Origin: Sinorhizobium fredii NGR234
GTDB taxonomy: Bacteria; Pseudomonadota; Alphaproteobacteria; Rhizobiales; Rhizobiaceae
DNA length: 64,000 bases
Assembly: GCF_000018545.1 (NCBI RefSeq)
Contig: NC_012587.1
Coordinates: 1,736,001-1,800,000, forward strand
Direction: 5' to 3'
Of this stretch, positions 1 to 9,464 are shown piece by piece. Numbering within the stretch: position 1 is the stretch's first letter; each line of letters opens with the position of its first letter. The notes under the pieces were generated by a model, which did no database searches, was not told the origin of the DNA, and worked only from the letters and a program-made list of their open reading frames with translations. The translations under genes and the position numbers were made by a program.

Positions 1-585
1 CGCGTCGGAATTGTCCGCAAGCGCCTTGGAGAAGCGTTGCGCATTGCCGATTGTCGCGGTCAGCGGGCCGCGAACTTCCGTGACGAAGCCCTGAATGTCG
101 CCGATGGCGCTGTTCGCCCGATCAAGGATCTGGTCGGCGGTCGCAAGGAGGCTGGTGACGCTCGATTGGTCGGCAAGGATGCGCGCCTGCGTGCCGTTTT
201 CGAGTGCGCTCTTGAGGATGTTCTCGTCACCCTTTCGCCCGCCGCTGAGCTCGATATAGGCCGCGCCCGTCAGGCCCTGGATTTCCAGCGTCGCCTTTGT
301 CGACTTCAGCACCGGCGCATCGGCCGATACCTCGGTGATGGCGATCGAGTAGCGCGGATCGTTGGCGTCGATCGCAAGGCTGCGCACGCTGCCGACATTG
401 ATGCCGTTGAACCGTACCGGTGAGCCGACCGACAGGCCGTTGGCAGAGCCCGGAATGTTGACGACGAGTTCGACCATCTCGCCGCTTCGGCCATATTGCG
501 ACATCCAATAGACGAAGCCGAATGCGGCGGCGATCACGAACACCGTGAAAAAGCCGACAATGGCATAGTTCGCTTTAGTTTCCAT
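1..585 (-). CDS. mlaD: MCE/MlaD-family lipid-binding protein, 3' end cut by window edge
   Basis: Substrate-binding subunit of an Mla-type ABC system that moves phospholipids between outer and inner membranes. The frame is open from the ATG at 585 to base 1, giving 195 codons of an incomplete protein. It begins METKANYAIVGFF: a single N-terminal membrane anchor (about residues 7-27), then an MCE domain (about 38-115) with the typical stretch around GLSVGSPVRFNGINVG and, later, LTGAAYIELSGG. After it begins the helical region usual for MCE proteins. It lies downstream of the ATPase and permease genes on the same strand (85 bp after the ATPase), the standard mlaE-mlaF-mlaD order. Family is secure; the native substrate is inferred. 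Confidence 0.9.
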   Translation of the reverse strand, partial: METKANYAIVGFFTVFVIAAAFGFVYWMSQYGRSGEMVELVVNIPGSANGLSVGSPVRFNGINVGSVRSLAIDANDPRYSIAITEVSADAPVLKSTKATLEIQGLTGAAYIELSGGRKGDENILKSALENGTQARILADQSSVTSLLATADQILDRANSAIGDIQGFVTEVRGPLTATIGNAQRFSKALADNSDA

Positions 586-670
586 CGGCCCCGACTACCT
601 CTGCGGCCTCGCCGCCATTTCATCCTGCTTCGACACAGCGTGCGTCGTCTCTTTTATCACCTTTGCCGGA

Positions 671-1480
671 TCAGTCGTGCTCGCGCACGATCGCCCTCGC
701 CCGCTTGCCGCGGAAATAGGACTTCACCCACGGCTCGTCGCAGGCAAGCATGTCCTCGATCGTTCCCTCGACCAGGACGCGTTTCTGACCAAGCACGGCA
801 ATCCGGTCGCAAACCGAGAACAGGCTGTCCAGATCGTGAGTCACCATATACACGGTCAATCCCAGCGTGTCCCGCAGCTTGGCGATCAACTCGTCGAACT
901 CCGCCGCGCCGATCGGATCGAGGCCGGAGGTCGGCTCGTCGAGGAAGACGAGATCCGGATCGAGCGCCAAAGCCCTTGCAAGCGCGGCACGCTTGATCAT
1001 ACCGCCGGAAAGCTCCGAAGGGTATTTTTCGGCCGCTTCCGGCGCCAGGCCCACCAGTTCGATCTTCAGGCGCGCGAGTTCATCCATCAGATCTTGCGGC
1101 AGATCGAGATATTCCCGCATCGGCACCTGGATGTTCTCCCGCACCGTCAGCGCGGAAAACAGCGCGCCATGCTGGAAGAGAACGCCAAGCCGCATGTCGA
1201 GCGCGATGCGTTCCTCATCGCTTACCTTGTCGTATTCCGCGCCGAGGATCTCGATCGTGCCGGAGCGCTTCGGCAGCAGCCGCAGGACCGTGCGCATCAG
1301 GACCGACTTGCCGGTGCCGGAAGCGCCGACGAAGCCGAGGATTTCGCCGCGCAGCACATCGAGATTGAGTTTGTCGAGAACGATGTTGTCGCCGAAACCG
1401 ACCGTCAGGTCGCGAACGGAAAGGATGGTCTCGCGCCTCGCCGCCTGTTCCGGTTGCTTTTCCATGACCGCCTGAACCAT
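671..1480 (-). CDS. mlaF: Mla-type ABC transporter ATP-binding protein
   Basis: ATPase that powers the MlaE/MlaD lipid transporter at the inner face of the cytoplasmic membrane. The 269-residue protein carries Walker A GASGTGKS (residues 52-59), the signature LSGGM (157-161), Walker B LVFLDEP (177-183) and the switch histidine in MVTHDLDS. LSGGM followed by IKR is typical of the MlaF branch rather than of sugar or amino-acid importers. It starts 13 bp after the permease stop and is followed by the mlaD-like gene, so the three are probably one operon read right to left. Confidence 0.93.
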   Translation of the reverse strand: MVQAVMEKQPEQAARRETILSVRDLTVGFGDNIVLDKLNLDVLRGEILGFVGASGTGKSVLMRTVLRLLPKRSGTIEILGAEYDKVSDEERIALDMRLGVLFQHGALFSALTVRENIQVPMREYLDLPQDLMDELARLKIELVGLAPEAAEKYPSELSGGMIKRAALARALALDPDLVFLDEPTSGLDPIGAAEFDELIAKLRDTLGLTVYMVTHDLDSLFSVCDRIAVLGQKRVLVEGTIEDMLACDEPWVKSYFRGKRARAIVREHD

Positions 1481-1493
1481 CTTTCCGCCCGCC

Positions 1494-2648
1494 TCAGAAA
1501 TCGATCGCCGCGTAGAACATCGCGAACAATCCGTCGATGAGGATGACGACGAAGATCGATTTGACGACCGACGATGTCACGCGCCGGCCGAGCGATTCCG
1601 CGCTGCCGCCGACCTTCAGGCCCTCGACCGCCGCAACGACCCCGATGATGAGCGCCATGAACGGCGCCTTGATCATGCCGGCCGCCACCGAGGAGAAATC
1701 GACGGCCTCCTGCAATCGGGCGACGAAAGTCGCGACGGTGATGCCCGAATAGGTCCAGGCGACGAGCGCCGCCCCGACGAGGGCGGCGAAGTTCGCGATG
1801 ATCGTCAAAAGCGGCAGCGCGATCGTCAGTGCCACAAGGCGCGGAAAGACGAGCACGCCGACCGGGCTCAAGCCCATGACCTTCAGCGCGTCGACCTCCT
1901 CGCGCATCTTCATCGAGCCGATCTCGGCCGTGATTGCGCTGCCCGAGCGGCCGGCAATCATGATCGCCGTCAACAGCACGCCGATTTCGCGCAGTTGCAG
2001 GATACCGACGAGGTCGACGACGAAGATCTCCGCCCCGAAGGACCGGAGCTGAAAGGCCCCCTGCTGCGCGATGATGGCGCCGATCAGGAACGACATCAGC
2101 GTGATGATGGGGGTGGCCATCACACCCATGCGGTCGATCTGGTGGACGATCGCGGCAGGCGACACGCCGGCGTGACGCCCGAGCTTCATCTGCGCGCCGC
2201 GGACGGCCGAGCCGAGGATATACATGGCGGCAACCGTATCGGTCCAAATCGACACCGTCACTTCACCGATCGGCGCAAACAGCCGCTGGAAAAGCGGGTC
2301 CTTGCGCTTCGAGCGCTCCGGCTGCCGCAATTCTCCCGGCAGCGCGCGCACGAGTTCGACATAGCGATCGCCGCCATGGGCGAAGTGAATCTCGCCTCCG
2401 GCTTCGCTGCCGATCCCGTTCATGAAGCGCCGGATAATCCAGGCGCCGGCCGTGTCCATCGCCGTGATCCCGGAAAAATCGAACTCATTCCGGCCGCCGC
2501 CCGGCTTTCCCAGCCGCTTGAGCTTGGCGGCCATGGCCTCTGCGGTCTGATGCCGCCAGTCGCCACTGAACATGTAACGTCGGTCGGTCCCCCCGTCCGC
2601 CCCGGCGAGGACGACATCGGCAGCGTTCTGGGAGGGCGCGCGCGTCAC
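1494..2648 (-). CDS. mlaE: MlaE-family permease with N-terminal STAS domain
   Basis: Membrane subunit of the same lipid transporter. Residues about 20-115 resemble a STAS domain (with GITAMDTAGAWI as the conserved core) and residues about 145-384 form the MlaE permease, with several hydrophobic helices and the conserved segment around GSAITAEIGSMKMREEVDAL that faces the ATPase. STAS-MlaE fusions are common in Alphaproteobacteria. The apparent start is GTG at 2648 without a clear Shine-Dalgarno sequence; a later ATG at codon 26 is possible but would cut into the STAS domain. First gene of the mlaE-F-D operon. Confidence 0.92.
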   Translation of the reverse strand: MTRAPSQNAADVVLAGADGGTDRRYMFSGDWRHQTAEAMAAKLKRLGKPGGGRNEFDFSGITAMDTAGAWIIRRFMNGIGSEAGGEIHFAHGGDRYVELVRALPGELRQPERSKRKDPLFQRLFAPIGEVTVSIWTDTVAAMYILGSAVRGAQMKLGRHAGVSPAAIVHQIDRMGVMATPIITLMSFLIGAIIAQQGAFQLRSFGAEIFVVDLVGILQLREIGVLLTAIMIAGRSGSAITAEIGSMKMREEVDALKVMGLSPVGVLVFPRLVALTIALPLLTIIANFAALVGAALVAWTYSGITVATFVARLQEAVDFSSVAAGMIKAPFMALIIGVVAAVEGLKVGGSAESLGRRVTSSVVKSIFVVILIDGLFAMFYAAIDF

Positions 2649-2821
2649 GTGATCTTGGTCTTTCGTTCACTCTTCGGTAATCTCTTAAACCAGATTCGAT
2701 CCCAGGACAAAATCACCCAGAAATTCAAAGTCGTACGGCAGGCTTTGTGCGACCGAAAAGACACAGCGTACGGGGACGACCGTGGTGAGCGGCAAGCCTG
2801 CGGCGGCTGTGGGAGAACAAC

Positions 2822-3805
2822 ATGCCGATTTCGCTTGCAGCCGCCGTCGATCACTTCCCGATTGCCGTCACCTTCACCATCTCCCGCGGCTCGAAGACGA
2901 CGGCGAGCGTCGTCACCTGCACGATCAGCGACGGGACGGCATCGGGCCAGGGCGAATGCGTCCCCTATGCTCGCTACGGCGAATCGGTCGAATCGGTGCT
3001 GGGCGAAATCGAAGCCGTTCGACCGCTGATCGAAGCCGGCATGACGCGGCCGGAATTGCAGCAGGCGATGAAACCGGGAGCGGCCCGCAACGCGGTCGAT
3101 TGCGCGCTCTGGGATCTAGAGGCAAAGCGGGCGAATAAATCGGCCGCCACGCTTGCCGGGATAGCCGATCCGGTCGCCTTGACGACGGCCTTTACGATCT
3201 CGCTCTCAGAACCTGAAGAGATGATGGCGCAGGCCGCGAAATACGCCCATCGCGCCCTGCTGAAGGTCAAGGTCGGGACGGCGGACGACACATCCCGGAT
3301 CCGCGCCGTGCGGAAAGGCGCACCGGCAAGCCACATCATCCTCGATGCCAATGAGGGCTGGACACCGGAAAACCTCGCCTTCCACTTTGCCGCCTGCGCC
3401 GAAGCCGGCATCGCGCTGATCGAACAACCTCTGCCGGCGGGGCGTGACGAGGCGTTGGCGCATGTGGCCCGCTCCGTTCCCGTCTGCGCGGATGAAAGCG
3501 TGCACGCGACCGCCGACCTCAAGGCGCTCGTCGGGCGCTACGATGCGGTGAACATCAAGCTCGACAAGACCGGCGGGCTGACCGAAGCGCTGCGCATGCG
3601 CGACGAGGCCCGCGCCCTCGGCCTGAAGGTCATGGTCGGCTGCATGGTCGGCAGTTCGCTTGCCATGGCCCCGGCGATGCTCGTCGCGCAGGGAGCCGAT
3701 TTCGTCGATCTCGACGGCGCGCTGCTGCTTGCGGAAGACCGCAGCCCGGGCCTGCGCTACGAGGCCTCGCTCGTCTTTCCACCCGAGCCGAGCCTATGGG
3801 GCTGA
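2822..3805 (+). CDS. Dipeptide epimerase-like enolase-superfamily protein
   Basis: Likely epimerises L-Ala-D/L-Glu or a related acyl-amino acid, a step in recycling murein peptides. The 327-residue sequence has the muconate-lactonizing-enzyme layout: N-terminal capping domain, then a barrel with KVK (148-150), metal ligands D175 (LDANEGW), E201 (IEQP) and D224 (CADES), and a second catalytic lysine in NIKLDK (about 246-249). Lys on both sides of the pocket fits a 1,1-proton transfer (racemase/epimerase). The start is supported by GGGAG 6 nt before the ATG. It converges on and overlaps the MFS gene by 49 bp. An N-acyl-glutamate racemase role is an alternative. Confidence 0.85.
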   Translation: MPISLAAAVDHFPIAVTFTISRGSKTTASVVTCTISDGTASGQGECVPYARYGESVESVLGEIEAVRPLIEAGMTRPELQQAMKPGAARNAVDCALWDLEAKRANKSAATLAGIADPVALTTAFTISLSEPEEMMAQAAKYAHRALLKVKVGTADDTSRIRAVRKGAPASHIILDANEGWTPENLAFHFAACAEAGIALIEQPLPAGRDEALAHVARSVPVCADESVHATADLKALVGRYDAVNIKLDKTGGLTEALRMRDEARALGLKVMVGCMVGSSLAMAPAMLVAQGADFVDLDGALLLAEDRSPGLRYEASLVFPPEPSLWG

Positions 3806-4977
3806 AGGTACCATCCGGCAAAGGCGAAGCAGCACCCGGTTAGTGCCACGACCGACATCGAATAGAAGCCGGCGACGCCAAACCAGGCGTAGAAATAGCC
3901 GGACACAAACGTGAAGATCGCCGTGAAGATGCCCGTGTAGAAGAAATAGAGGCCCTGGGCGGAGGCTTCCTGCTCCTCGGCGACGCGTTCGACCAGCTTG
4001 TGCTGCATGCCGGTATGCATGATCGCATAGGTAAAGGCGTGGAAGCACTGGAGGACGAAATAGCCCGAAAAGCCTAAATCCATCGGGAAGATCAGCCAGC
4101 GCACCACCGCCAGCAGACAGCCGGAAAAAATCATCGTCCAGACGCTGAAGCGCCTGACGATTGCCTTGGCGAAGAAGAACATCAGTACTTCCGCTGCCAC
4201 GCCGGCGCTCCACAGGGCGCCGATCTGCGTGCCGCTGTAGCCGATCTGCTGCCAGTAGATGGCCGAGAACGCGAACAACATCGCGTGGCTGCTGTTGACC
4301 AGCGTGACGCCGATCAGAAGCAGTTGCAGATCGGTCTGCCGCAGCGATCGTGGCGGCGGTTCGGTGATCGCCGTGATCGGCGATGGCCGACGCGGACGGC
4401 CGATGCGCGGCGCTGCGAAGGCCATCACGACGGTCAAGCCGAAACCGGCCGCCATGGCCGGCAGCACCATTGCTCCGCCGATGAGGCCGATCATCCAGCC
4501 GCCGAGCATCGTCGCGCCGATAAAGGCGATCGACCCCCAGACGCGCATCAGCGCGTAGTCGAAACCCCAGCGACGCACGCCCGACAGCGCAAGCGCCTCG
4601 ACGATCGGCAGGTAAGGCGAATAGGCGGCCGATTGCAGCGCATAGATCACCAGCACCGGCCAGAAGTCCTTCGCGAAGAAGAGGACGAATGCCAAGGCAA
4701 GTGAAAGACAGCCCGACCAGATCAACACGATCGTGCGCTCGCCGAGGCGGTCCGCCAGCACGCCTGCCACGGGCGCCGTGATGACGCGGATGAACATCGG
4801 TACGGCGAGCACCACGCCGATCTCGAAATCGCTCATCGACAAGCTGCTGAGCCACACCGGAAAATACGGCATGGCGAATCCGTTGACGATCAGCGGCGCG
4901 CAGAAGAGCAGCGCGATGCGGAGCGCGAAGTGACGCGGCGGAGGCCCCAGAAGCGGGGGCGCTGGTGCGGGAATCAT
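3757..4977 (-). CDS. MFS transporter of the HcaT/MFS_1-like type
   Basis: A 406-residue polytopic membrane protein with about 12 hydrophobic segments in two halves joined by a basic loop (near residues 190-215). The motif GVLADRLGERT between helices 2 and 3 is the MFS signature. Overall pattern (NGFAMPYFPVWLSSL near the N-terminus, LYFFYTGIFTAIF near the C-terminus) resembles the 3-phenylpropionate/nucleoside-permease-like group; the substrate cannot be read from the sequence. Its last 49 bp lie inside the 3' end of the convergent epimerase-like gene. Given that neighbour, a peptide or aromatic-acid cargo is possible but unproven. Confidence 0.85.
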   Translation of the reverse strand: MIPAPAPPLLGPPPRHFALRIALLFCAPLIVNGFAMPYFPVWLSSLSMSDFEIGVVLAVPMFIRVITAPVAGVLADRLGERTIVLIWSGCLSLALAFVLFFAKDFWPVLVIYALQSAAYSPYLPIVEALALSGVRRWGFDYALMRVWGSIAFIGATMLGGWMIGLIGGAMVLPAMAAGFGLTVVMAFAAPRIGRPRRPSPITAITEPPPRSLRQTDLQLLLIGVTLVNSSHAMLFAFSAIYWQQIGYSGTQIGALWSAGVAAEVLMFFFAKAIVRRFSVWTMIFSGCLLAVVRWLIFPMDLGFSGYFVLQCFHAFTYAIMHTGMQHKLVERVAEEQEASAQGLYFFYTGIFTAIFTFVSGYFYAWFGVAGFYSMSVVALTGCCFAFAGWYLQPHRLGSGGKTSEAS

Positions 4978-5070
4978 GGGAGGACCTAATGGCTGTGCGC
5001 CTGCTCTAGCACGACTGGCCGCCGGCCCTCCAGCCGCTAGTTTTAGCCACTTGGAGCAAGAATCGCGATT

Positions 5071-5910
5071 TCAGGCCGCCTGCGGCGCAGAAAGGCTCGC
5101 CGGCAACTCATCCGCAGAGGTCTCCACTGCTGCCATGCCGCCGCGCAGGCTATGCCAGGTGATCAGTTCCATCCTGCCGTCGAAGTGCTCGGCGATCGCC
5201 GTGCAACTCTCGACCCAATCGCCCGTGTTGATGTAGCGGATTTCGTCAATGTCCTCGATCACTGCATGGTGGATATGGCCGCAGATCACGCCCTGGGCGT
5301 GATGTCGGCGGGCTTCGTCCGCCACGACTTTCTGGAACTCGCCGATGAAATTCACCGCATGTTTGACCTGCAGCTTCGCCCAGGACGAAAACGACCAATA
5401 GGGCATGCCGAGGCGGCGGCGGATCGCGGCAAGCCCGATATTGATGGCGATTGCGGTGTCGTAGGCCCAATCGCCGAGATAGGCGAGCACCCGCGCATTG
5501 CGTACGACGACATCGAACTCGTCGCCGTGCAGGACAAGGTAGTTGCGCCCGTCGGCACCCTGATGCATATGGCGCTGCGCAACTTCGATGCCGCCGAAAT
5601 GCACGCCCGGGAAATCCCGCATGAACTCGTCGTGGTTACCGGGAATGTAGATGATCCGCGTACCTTTGCGGGCCTTGCGCAGCAGCTTCTGGACGACGTC
5701 GTTGCAGTTTTGCGGCCAGTACCAGCTGCGCTTCAGCCGCCAGCCGTCGACGATATCGCCGACGAGGATGACCGTCTCCGCCTCGTGATGGCGCAGGAAG
5801 TCGAGCAGGTAGTCCGTCTTGGCCGCCTTCGAGCCCAGATGAACGTCGGAAATGAACAGCGTCCGCAATTTCCGAACCGGATTCTGTTGAGACCCCGATG
5901 CCGCTGTCAT
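5071..5910 (-). CDS. UDP-2,3-diacylglucosamine diphosphatase-like metallophosphoesterase
   Basis: Calcineurin-type phosphoesterase of the LpxH-like COG2908 group. All metal-binding blocks are present in the 279 residues: DVHLGS (22-27, ligands D22 and H24), GDIVDGW (51-57), GNHDE (91-95), LHGDEFD (127-133) and GHIHHA (211-216). LpxH hydrolyses UDP-diacylglucosamine in lipid A synthesis, but many Alphaproteobacteria use LpxI for that step, so the true substrate may be another nucleotide-linked or lipid phosphate. Start chosen at the ATG preceded by GAGGA. Monocistronic by appearance, divergent from the malic enzyme gene. Confidence 0.85.
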   Translation of the reverse strand: MTAASGSQQNPVRKLRTLFISDVHLGSKAAKTDYLLDFLRHHEAETVILVGDIVDGWRLKRSWYWPQNCNDVVQKLLRKARKGTRIIYIPGNHDEFMRDFPGVHFGGIEVAQRHMHQGADGRNYLVLHGDEFDVVVRNARVLAYLGDWAYDTAIAINIGLAAIRRRLGMPYWSFSSWAKLQVKHAVNFIGEFQKVVADEARRHHAQGVICGHIHHAVIEDIDEIRYINTGDWVESCTAIAEHFDGRMELITWHSLRGGMAAVETSADELPASLSAPQAA

Positions 5911-6089
5911 GCGATCCTCGCCTTCCTTGACCTTTCTGCCGTCCCGTCAAAACCAGACTCGTGTTTCAGGAAGATGACACCGGCATTCAACGAGCTGCTG
6001 TCGGACGTAGGAAAAGCGATGTCGTGAAACTGTACGCGGGCCGGAAATCATGCCAAAAGGCCCCGATATAGAAAGAGGGATGTACAGGC

Positions 6090-8402
6090 ATGACCACGGG
6101 CGACAAAGCGAAACCTCAATCGACTCCGGCAAGCGGAGACATCGACCAGCAGGCACTTTTCTTCCACCGCTACCCTCGCCCCGGCAAGCTCGAGATCCAG
6201 CCCACCAAGCCGCTCGGCAACCAGCGCGACCTGGCGCTGGCCTACTCGCCCGGCGTCGCCGCGCCCTGCCTCGCCATCAAGGATGACCCGGAGAGCGCCG
6301 CCGATTTCACCGCGCGTTCGAACCTCGTCGCCGTGGTCTCGAACGGCACGGCCGTCCTCGGCCTCGGCAATATCGGCCCGCTTGCCTCCAAGCCGGTGAT
6401 GGAAGGAAAGGCCGTTCTCTTCAAGAAGTTCGCCGGCATCGACGTTTTCGATATCGAGATCGATGCTCCGACAGTCGAACGCATGGTCGACGTGGTTTCC
6501 GCCCTCGAACCGACCTTCGGCGGCATCAATCTCGAGGACATCAAGGCGCCGGAGTGCTTTGAAGTCGAGCGGCAGCTGCGCGAGAAGATGGAGATCCCGG
6601 TCTTCCACGACGACCAGCATGGAACGGCGATCATCGTCGCCGCCGCCGTCCTGAACGGCCTGGAACTGGCCGGCAAGGACATCACCAAGGCAAAGATCGT
6701 CGCCTCCGGTGCCGGCGCCGCAGCGCTGGCCTGCCTCAACCTTCTCGTCACCCTCGGCGCCAAGCGCGAAAATATCTGGGTCCACGATCTCGAGGGCCTC
6801 GTCTACAAGGGCCGCGAAGTCCTGATGGACGAGTGGAAGGCCGTCTACGCACAGGACAGTGCCAATCGCGTGCTTGCCGACAGCATCGGCGGCGCCGACG
6901 TATTCCTTGGGCTTTCGGCTGCAGGAGTCCTCAAGCCCGAGCTGCTCGCCCAGATGGCCGAGAAGCCGCTGATCATGGCACTCGCCAACCCGACTCCGGA
7001 AATCATGCCGGAAGTCGCTCGCGCCGCGCGGCCGGATGCGATGATCTGCACCGGCCGTTCGGACTTCCCGAACCAGGTCAACAACGTTCTCTGCTTCCCG
7101 CACATCTTCCGCGGCGCACTCGATTGCGGCGCTCGCACCATCAACGAAGAAATGAAGATGGCGGCGGTACGGGCGATTGCCGGCCTGGCACGCGAGGAAC
7201 CGTCGGATGTCGCAGCCCGTGCCTATTCAGGGGAAACGCCGGTCTTCGGACCCGACTACCTCATCCCCTCGCCTTTCGACCAACGGTTGATCCTGCGCAT
7301 CGCCCCAGCCGTTGCCAAGGCCGCCGCCGAAAGCGGCGTCGCCACCCGTCCGATCCAGGATTTCGACGCCTATCTCGACAAGCTCAACCGTTTCGTCTTC
7401 CGCTCCGGCTTCATCATGAAACCGGTCTTCGCGGCCGCCAAGAACGCCCCCAAGAACCGCGTCATCTTCGCCGAAGGAGAAGACGAGCGCGTGCTGCGTG
7501 CCGCCCAGGTGCTCCTCGAGGAAGGCACGGCAAAGCCGATCCTGATCGGCCGTCCACAGATCATCGAAACCCGCCTGCGCCGTTATGGCCTGAGAATCCG
7601 TCCCGATGTCGACTTCGAGGTGGTCAATCCGGAAGGCGATCCGCGTTATCGCGACTATGTCGACGAATACTTCGCCCTGGTCGGTCGCCTCGGCGTGATC
7701 CCGGAAGCCGCCCGCACGATCGTGCGCACGAACACGACCGTGATCGGCGCGCTGGCGGTCAAGCGCGGTGAAGCGGACGCTTTGATCTGCGGCGTCGAGG
7801 GGCGCTACAGCCGGCACCTGCGCGACGTTTCGCAGATCATCGGCAAGAAGCCGGGCGTGCTCGATTTCTCGGCGCTCAGCCTGTTGATCTCGCAGCGCGG
7901 CGCGACATTCTTCACCGACACCTATGTGAGCTACAACCCGAGCGCCGAAGAGATCGCTCAGACGACAGTGATGGCGGCGGGCGAAATTCGCCGCTTCGGT
8001 ATCACGCCGCACGCTGCTCTCGTTTCACATTCGAACTTCGGATCGCGCGAATCCGAAAGTGCCGCCAAGATGCGCGCCGCGCTCAAGCTCGTCCGCGAAC
8101 TCGCGCCCGATCTCGAGGTCGATGGCGAGATGCATGGCGACGCGGCGATCTCCGAGACGCTGCGCGAGCGGGTGATGCCGAACAGCACGCTGAAGGGCGA
8201 AGCCAACCTGCTCGTCTTCCCCAATCTCGATGCCGCCAACATCACGCTCGGCGTGGTCAAGACGATGACCGATAGCCTCCATGTCGGGCCGATCCTGCTG
8301 GGTTCGGCGTTGCCGGCGCATATCCTGTCGCCGTCAGTCACGTCCCGCGGTGTCGTCAACATGGCCGCTCTTGCAGTCGTCGAGGCAAGCCATCCCGCTT
8401 GA
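6090..8402 (+). CDS. dme: Malic enzyme with C-terminal phosphotransacetylase-like domain
   Basis: Oxidative decarboxylation of malate to pyruvate, feeding acetyl-CoA when cells grow on C4-dicarboxylates; in rhizobia the DME form is needed by nitrogen-fixing bacteroids. The 770 residues contain the malic N-domain (about 25-165, with [12 protein letters not shown]), the NAD(P)-binding domain (about 170-400, with [14 protein letters not shown] and [10 protein letters not shown]) and a phosphotransacetylase-like C-terminal domain (about 435-765) thought to be regulatory. Length and the adjacent sinR/sinI genes favour the NAD-preferring DME over the NADP-specific TME, but cofactor choice is inferred. 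The stop codon sits in the loop of a hairpin (8386-8413). Confidence 0.9.
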   Translation: MTTGDKAKPQSTPASGDIDQQALFFHRYPRPGKLEIQPTKPLGNQRDLALAYSPGVAAPCLAIKDDPESAADFTARSNLVAVVSNGTAVLGLGNIGPLASKPVMEGKAVLFKKFAGIDVFDIEIDAPTVERMVDVVSALEPTFGGINLEDIKAPECFEVERQLREKMEIPVFHDDQHGTAIIVAAAVLNGLELAGKDITKAKIVASGAGAAALACLNLLVTLGAKRENIWVHDLEGLVYKGREVLMDEWKAVYAQDSANRVLADSIGGADVFLGLSAAGVLKPELLAQMAEKPLIMALANPTPEIMPEVARAARPDAMICTGRSDFPNQVNNVLCFPHIFRGALDCGARTINEEMKMAAVRAIAGLAREEPSDVAARAYSGETPVFGPDYLIPSPFDQRLILRIAPAVAKAAAESGVATRPIQDFDAYLDKLNRFVFRSGFIMKPVFAAAKNAPKNRVIFAEGEDERVLRAAQVLLEEGTAKPILIGRPQIIETRLRRYGLRIRPDVDFEVVNPEGDPRYRDYVDEYFALVGRLGVIPEAARTIVRTNTTVIGALAVKRGEADALICGVEGRYSRHLRDVSQIIGKKPGVLDFSALSLLISQRGATFFTDTYVSYNPSAEEIAQTTVMAAGEIRRFGITPHAALVSHSNFGSRESESAAKMRAALKLVRELAPDLEVDGEMHGDAAISETLRERVMPNSTLKGEANLLVFPNLDAANITLGVVKTMTDSLHVGPILLGSALPAHILSPSVTSRGVVNMAALAVVEASHPA

Positions 8403-8413
8403 GGGATGGCTTG
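8386..8413 (+). terminator. Hairpin enclosing the dme stop codon
   Basis: Perfect 11-bp arms CAAGCCATCCC and GGGATGGCTTG around the loop GCTTGA, whose TGA is the dme stop. No U-tract follows, so it may be a weak terminator, an attenuator before sinR or an mRNA 3'-end stabiliser. Confidence 0.5.
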
Positions 8414-8557
8414 CGGAACGATCGCCCTTTAGGCGATTCCCCGGCCACCCACCCCGGATTTGCAACCATGGATTGATTAAGTCCAAAGAGTTGCACCGAT
8501 TACGAAATATAGCACTAGACAAAAACCGCCAGGCTAAACCATGTTTATTCTAGGGGC

Positions 8558-9310
8558 ATGAATCGGTGTTACGGCATGACTAATCAACAGGCTGTCCTCG
8601 ATCTGCTGGATATCGTGGAATATCGCGGGTGCGCGGACCCGCAACAGTTCTTCGCCTTGATGCGTCGCACGTTCGATATCGCGCATCTGCTCTATCTCGA
8701 AGCGGAGCCGACGGCCGAGGGGCTCAAGGTCTGCCGCCTGCATCACACCTTCGGCGCCTATGCCGAGGAGCTCTATCTGTCCCGCGGTCTCCACCGTATC
8801 GATCCGATCCTCCGGCTCGCGCTTGGCGGCGTGAGGCCCGTGGAATGGGCGACAGCGCGGCGCCGCTTCCCGGAGTGCGAACCGCTTTACGAGGCTGCCG
8901 AGGATATCGGCTTGTCCACGGAAGGCGTCGCTCTGCCGCTGCCCTCGCCGGCCGGACGCATGGCACTGCTGGCGATCAGTGCCAACATGTCGCCGCCGGA
9001 ATGGGCCGAGTATCGTCGATGCCATCTGCGCGATTTCCAGCTGGCGGCCAATCTTTTTCATGCCTCGATGCTCGAGCAGGCGATGGCAGATGCGATCGAC
9101 GACCGCGACACGCGATTGACCAGCCGGGAGACGGAGGTCTTGACCTGGTCGGCGGCGGGCAAGAGCTATTGGGAAATCGCGACGATCCTTGGCATTTCCG
9201 AACGCACGGTTCGCTTCTTCATGAGCAATGCGCGCCGCAAGCTCAATGTCGTGTCCAACACCCAAGCCGTTGCGCAGGCGGTCCGCCATGCGCTGATCCC
9301 CACCATCTAA
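8558..9310 (+). CDS. sinR: LuxR-family quorum-sensing regulator SinR
   Basis: Transcription factor for the adjacent AHL synthase gene. The protein (250 residues from the ATG at 8558; 244 from the in-frame ATG at 8576) has an autoinducer-binding-type domain (about 20-165, with WATARRRFPE in the ligand region) and a C-terminal LuxR helix-turn-helix (about 185-245: LTSRETEVLTWSAAGKSYWEIA followed by ISERTVRFF). Order sinR then sinI, same strand, 154 bp apart, matches the Sinorhizobium sin locus, which makes long-chain acyl-homoserine lactones. AGGGGC lies against the first ATG, so the exact start is unsettled. Confidence 0.92.
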   Translation: MNRCYGMTNQQAVLDLLDIVEYRGCADPQQFFALMRRTFDIAHLLYLEAEPTAEGLKVCRLHHTFGAYAEELYLSRGLHRIDPILRLALGGVRPVEWATARRRFPECEPLYEAAEDIGLSTEGVALPLPSPAGRMALLAISANMSPPEWAEYRRCHLRDFQLAANLFHASMLEQAMADAIDDRDTRLTSRETEVLTWSAAGKSYWEIATILGISERTVRFFMSNARRKLNVVSNTQAVAQAVRHALIPTI

Positions 9311-9352
9311 CGGGTGGATTTCCCATCTGAGCGCGATCCACACGCCGGAACC

Positions 9353-9369
9353 CCCACAAATTTTGTGGG
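9353..9369. promoter_or_regulatory. 17-bp perfect palindrome upstream of sinI
   Basis: CCCACAAA-T-TTTGTGGG: 8-bp arms around one central T, 43 bp after the sinR stop and about 95 bp before the sinI ATG. Its sequence type differs from the lux-box-like element just downstream, so it may bind a second regulator (an ExpR-like LuxR protein is one possibility). A role as a sinR terminator is less likely because A residues, not T, follow it on the plus strand. Confidence 0.55.
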
Positions 9370-9385
9370 AAAAATGCCCGGATTA

Positions 9386-9405
9386 AACTGTCACTACCGA
9401 CAGTT
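9386..9405. promoter_or_regulatory. lux-box-like operator of sinI
   Basis: 20-bp dyad AACTGTCACTACCGACAGTT with 7-bp perfect arms and a 6-bp spacer, fitting the lux-box pattern NNCTGT-N8-ACAGNN. It ends 59 bp before the sinI ATG, where a LuxR-type activator would sit next to the -35 region. SinR binding is inferred. Confidence 0.72.
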
Positions 9406-9464
9406 ACATGTGTCGCCCGACCCTGACAGCATCGCTGCATCGCGCAAAAACGATGGAGCGAAAG

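Noticed and set aside
8403..8557. PHO box in the sinR promoter, as phosphate control of sinR is known in Sinorhizobium
   Set aside because: I could not find two CTGTCAT-like heptamers at the right spacing in this gap.
9353..9369. Reading the palindrome as a sinR terminator
   Set aside because: It is followed by AAAAA on the plus strand, and T-runs would be expected; an operator is more likely.
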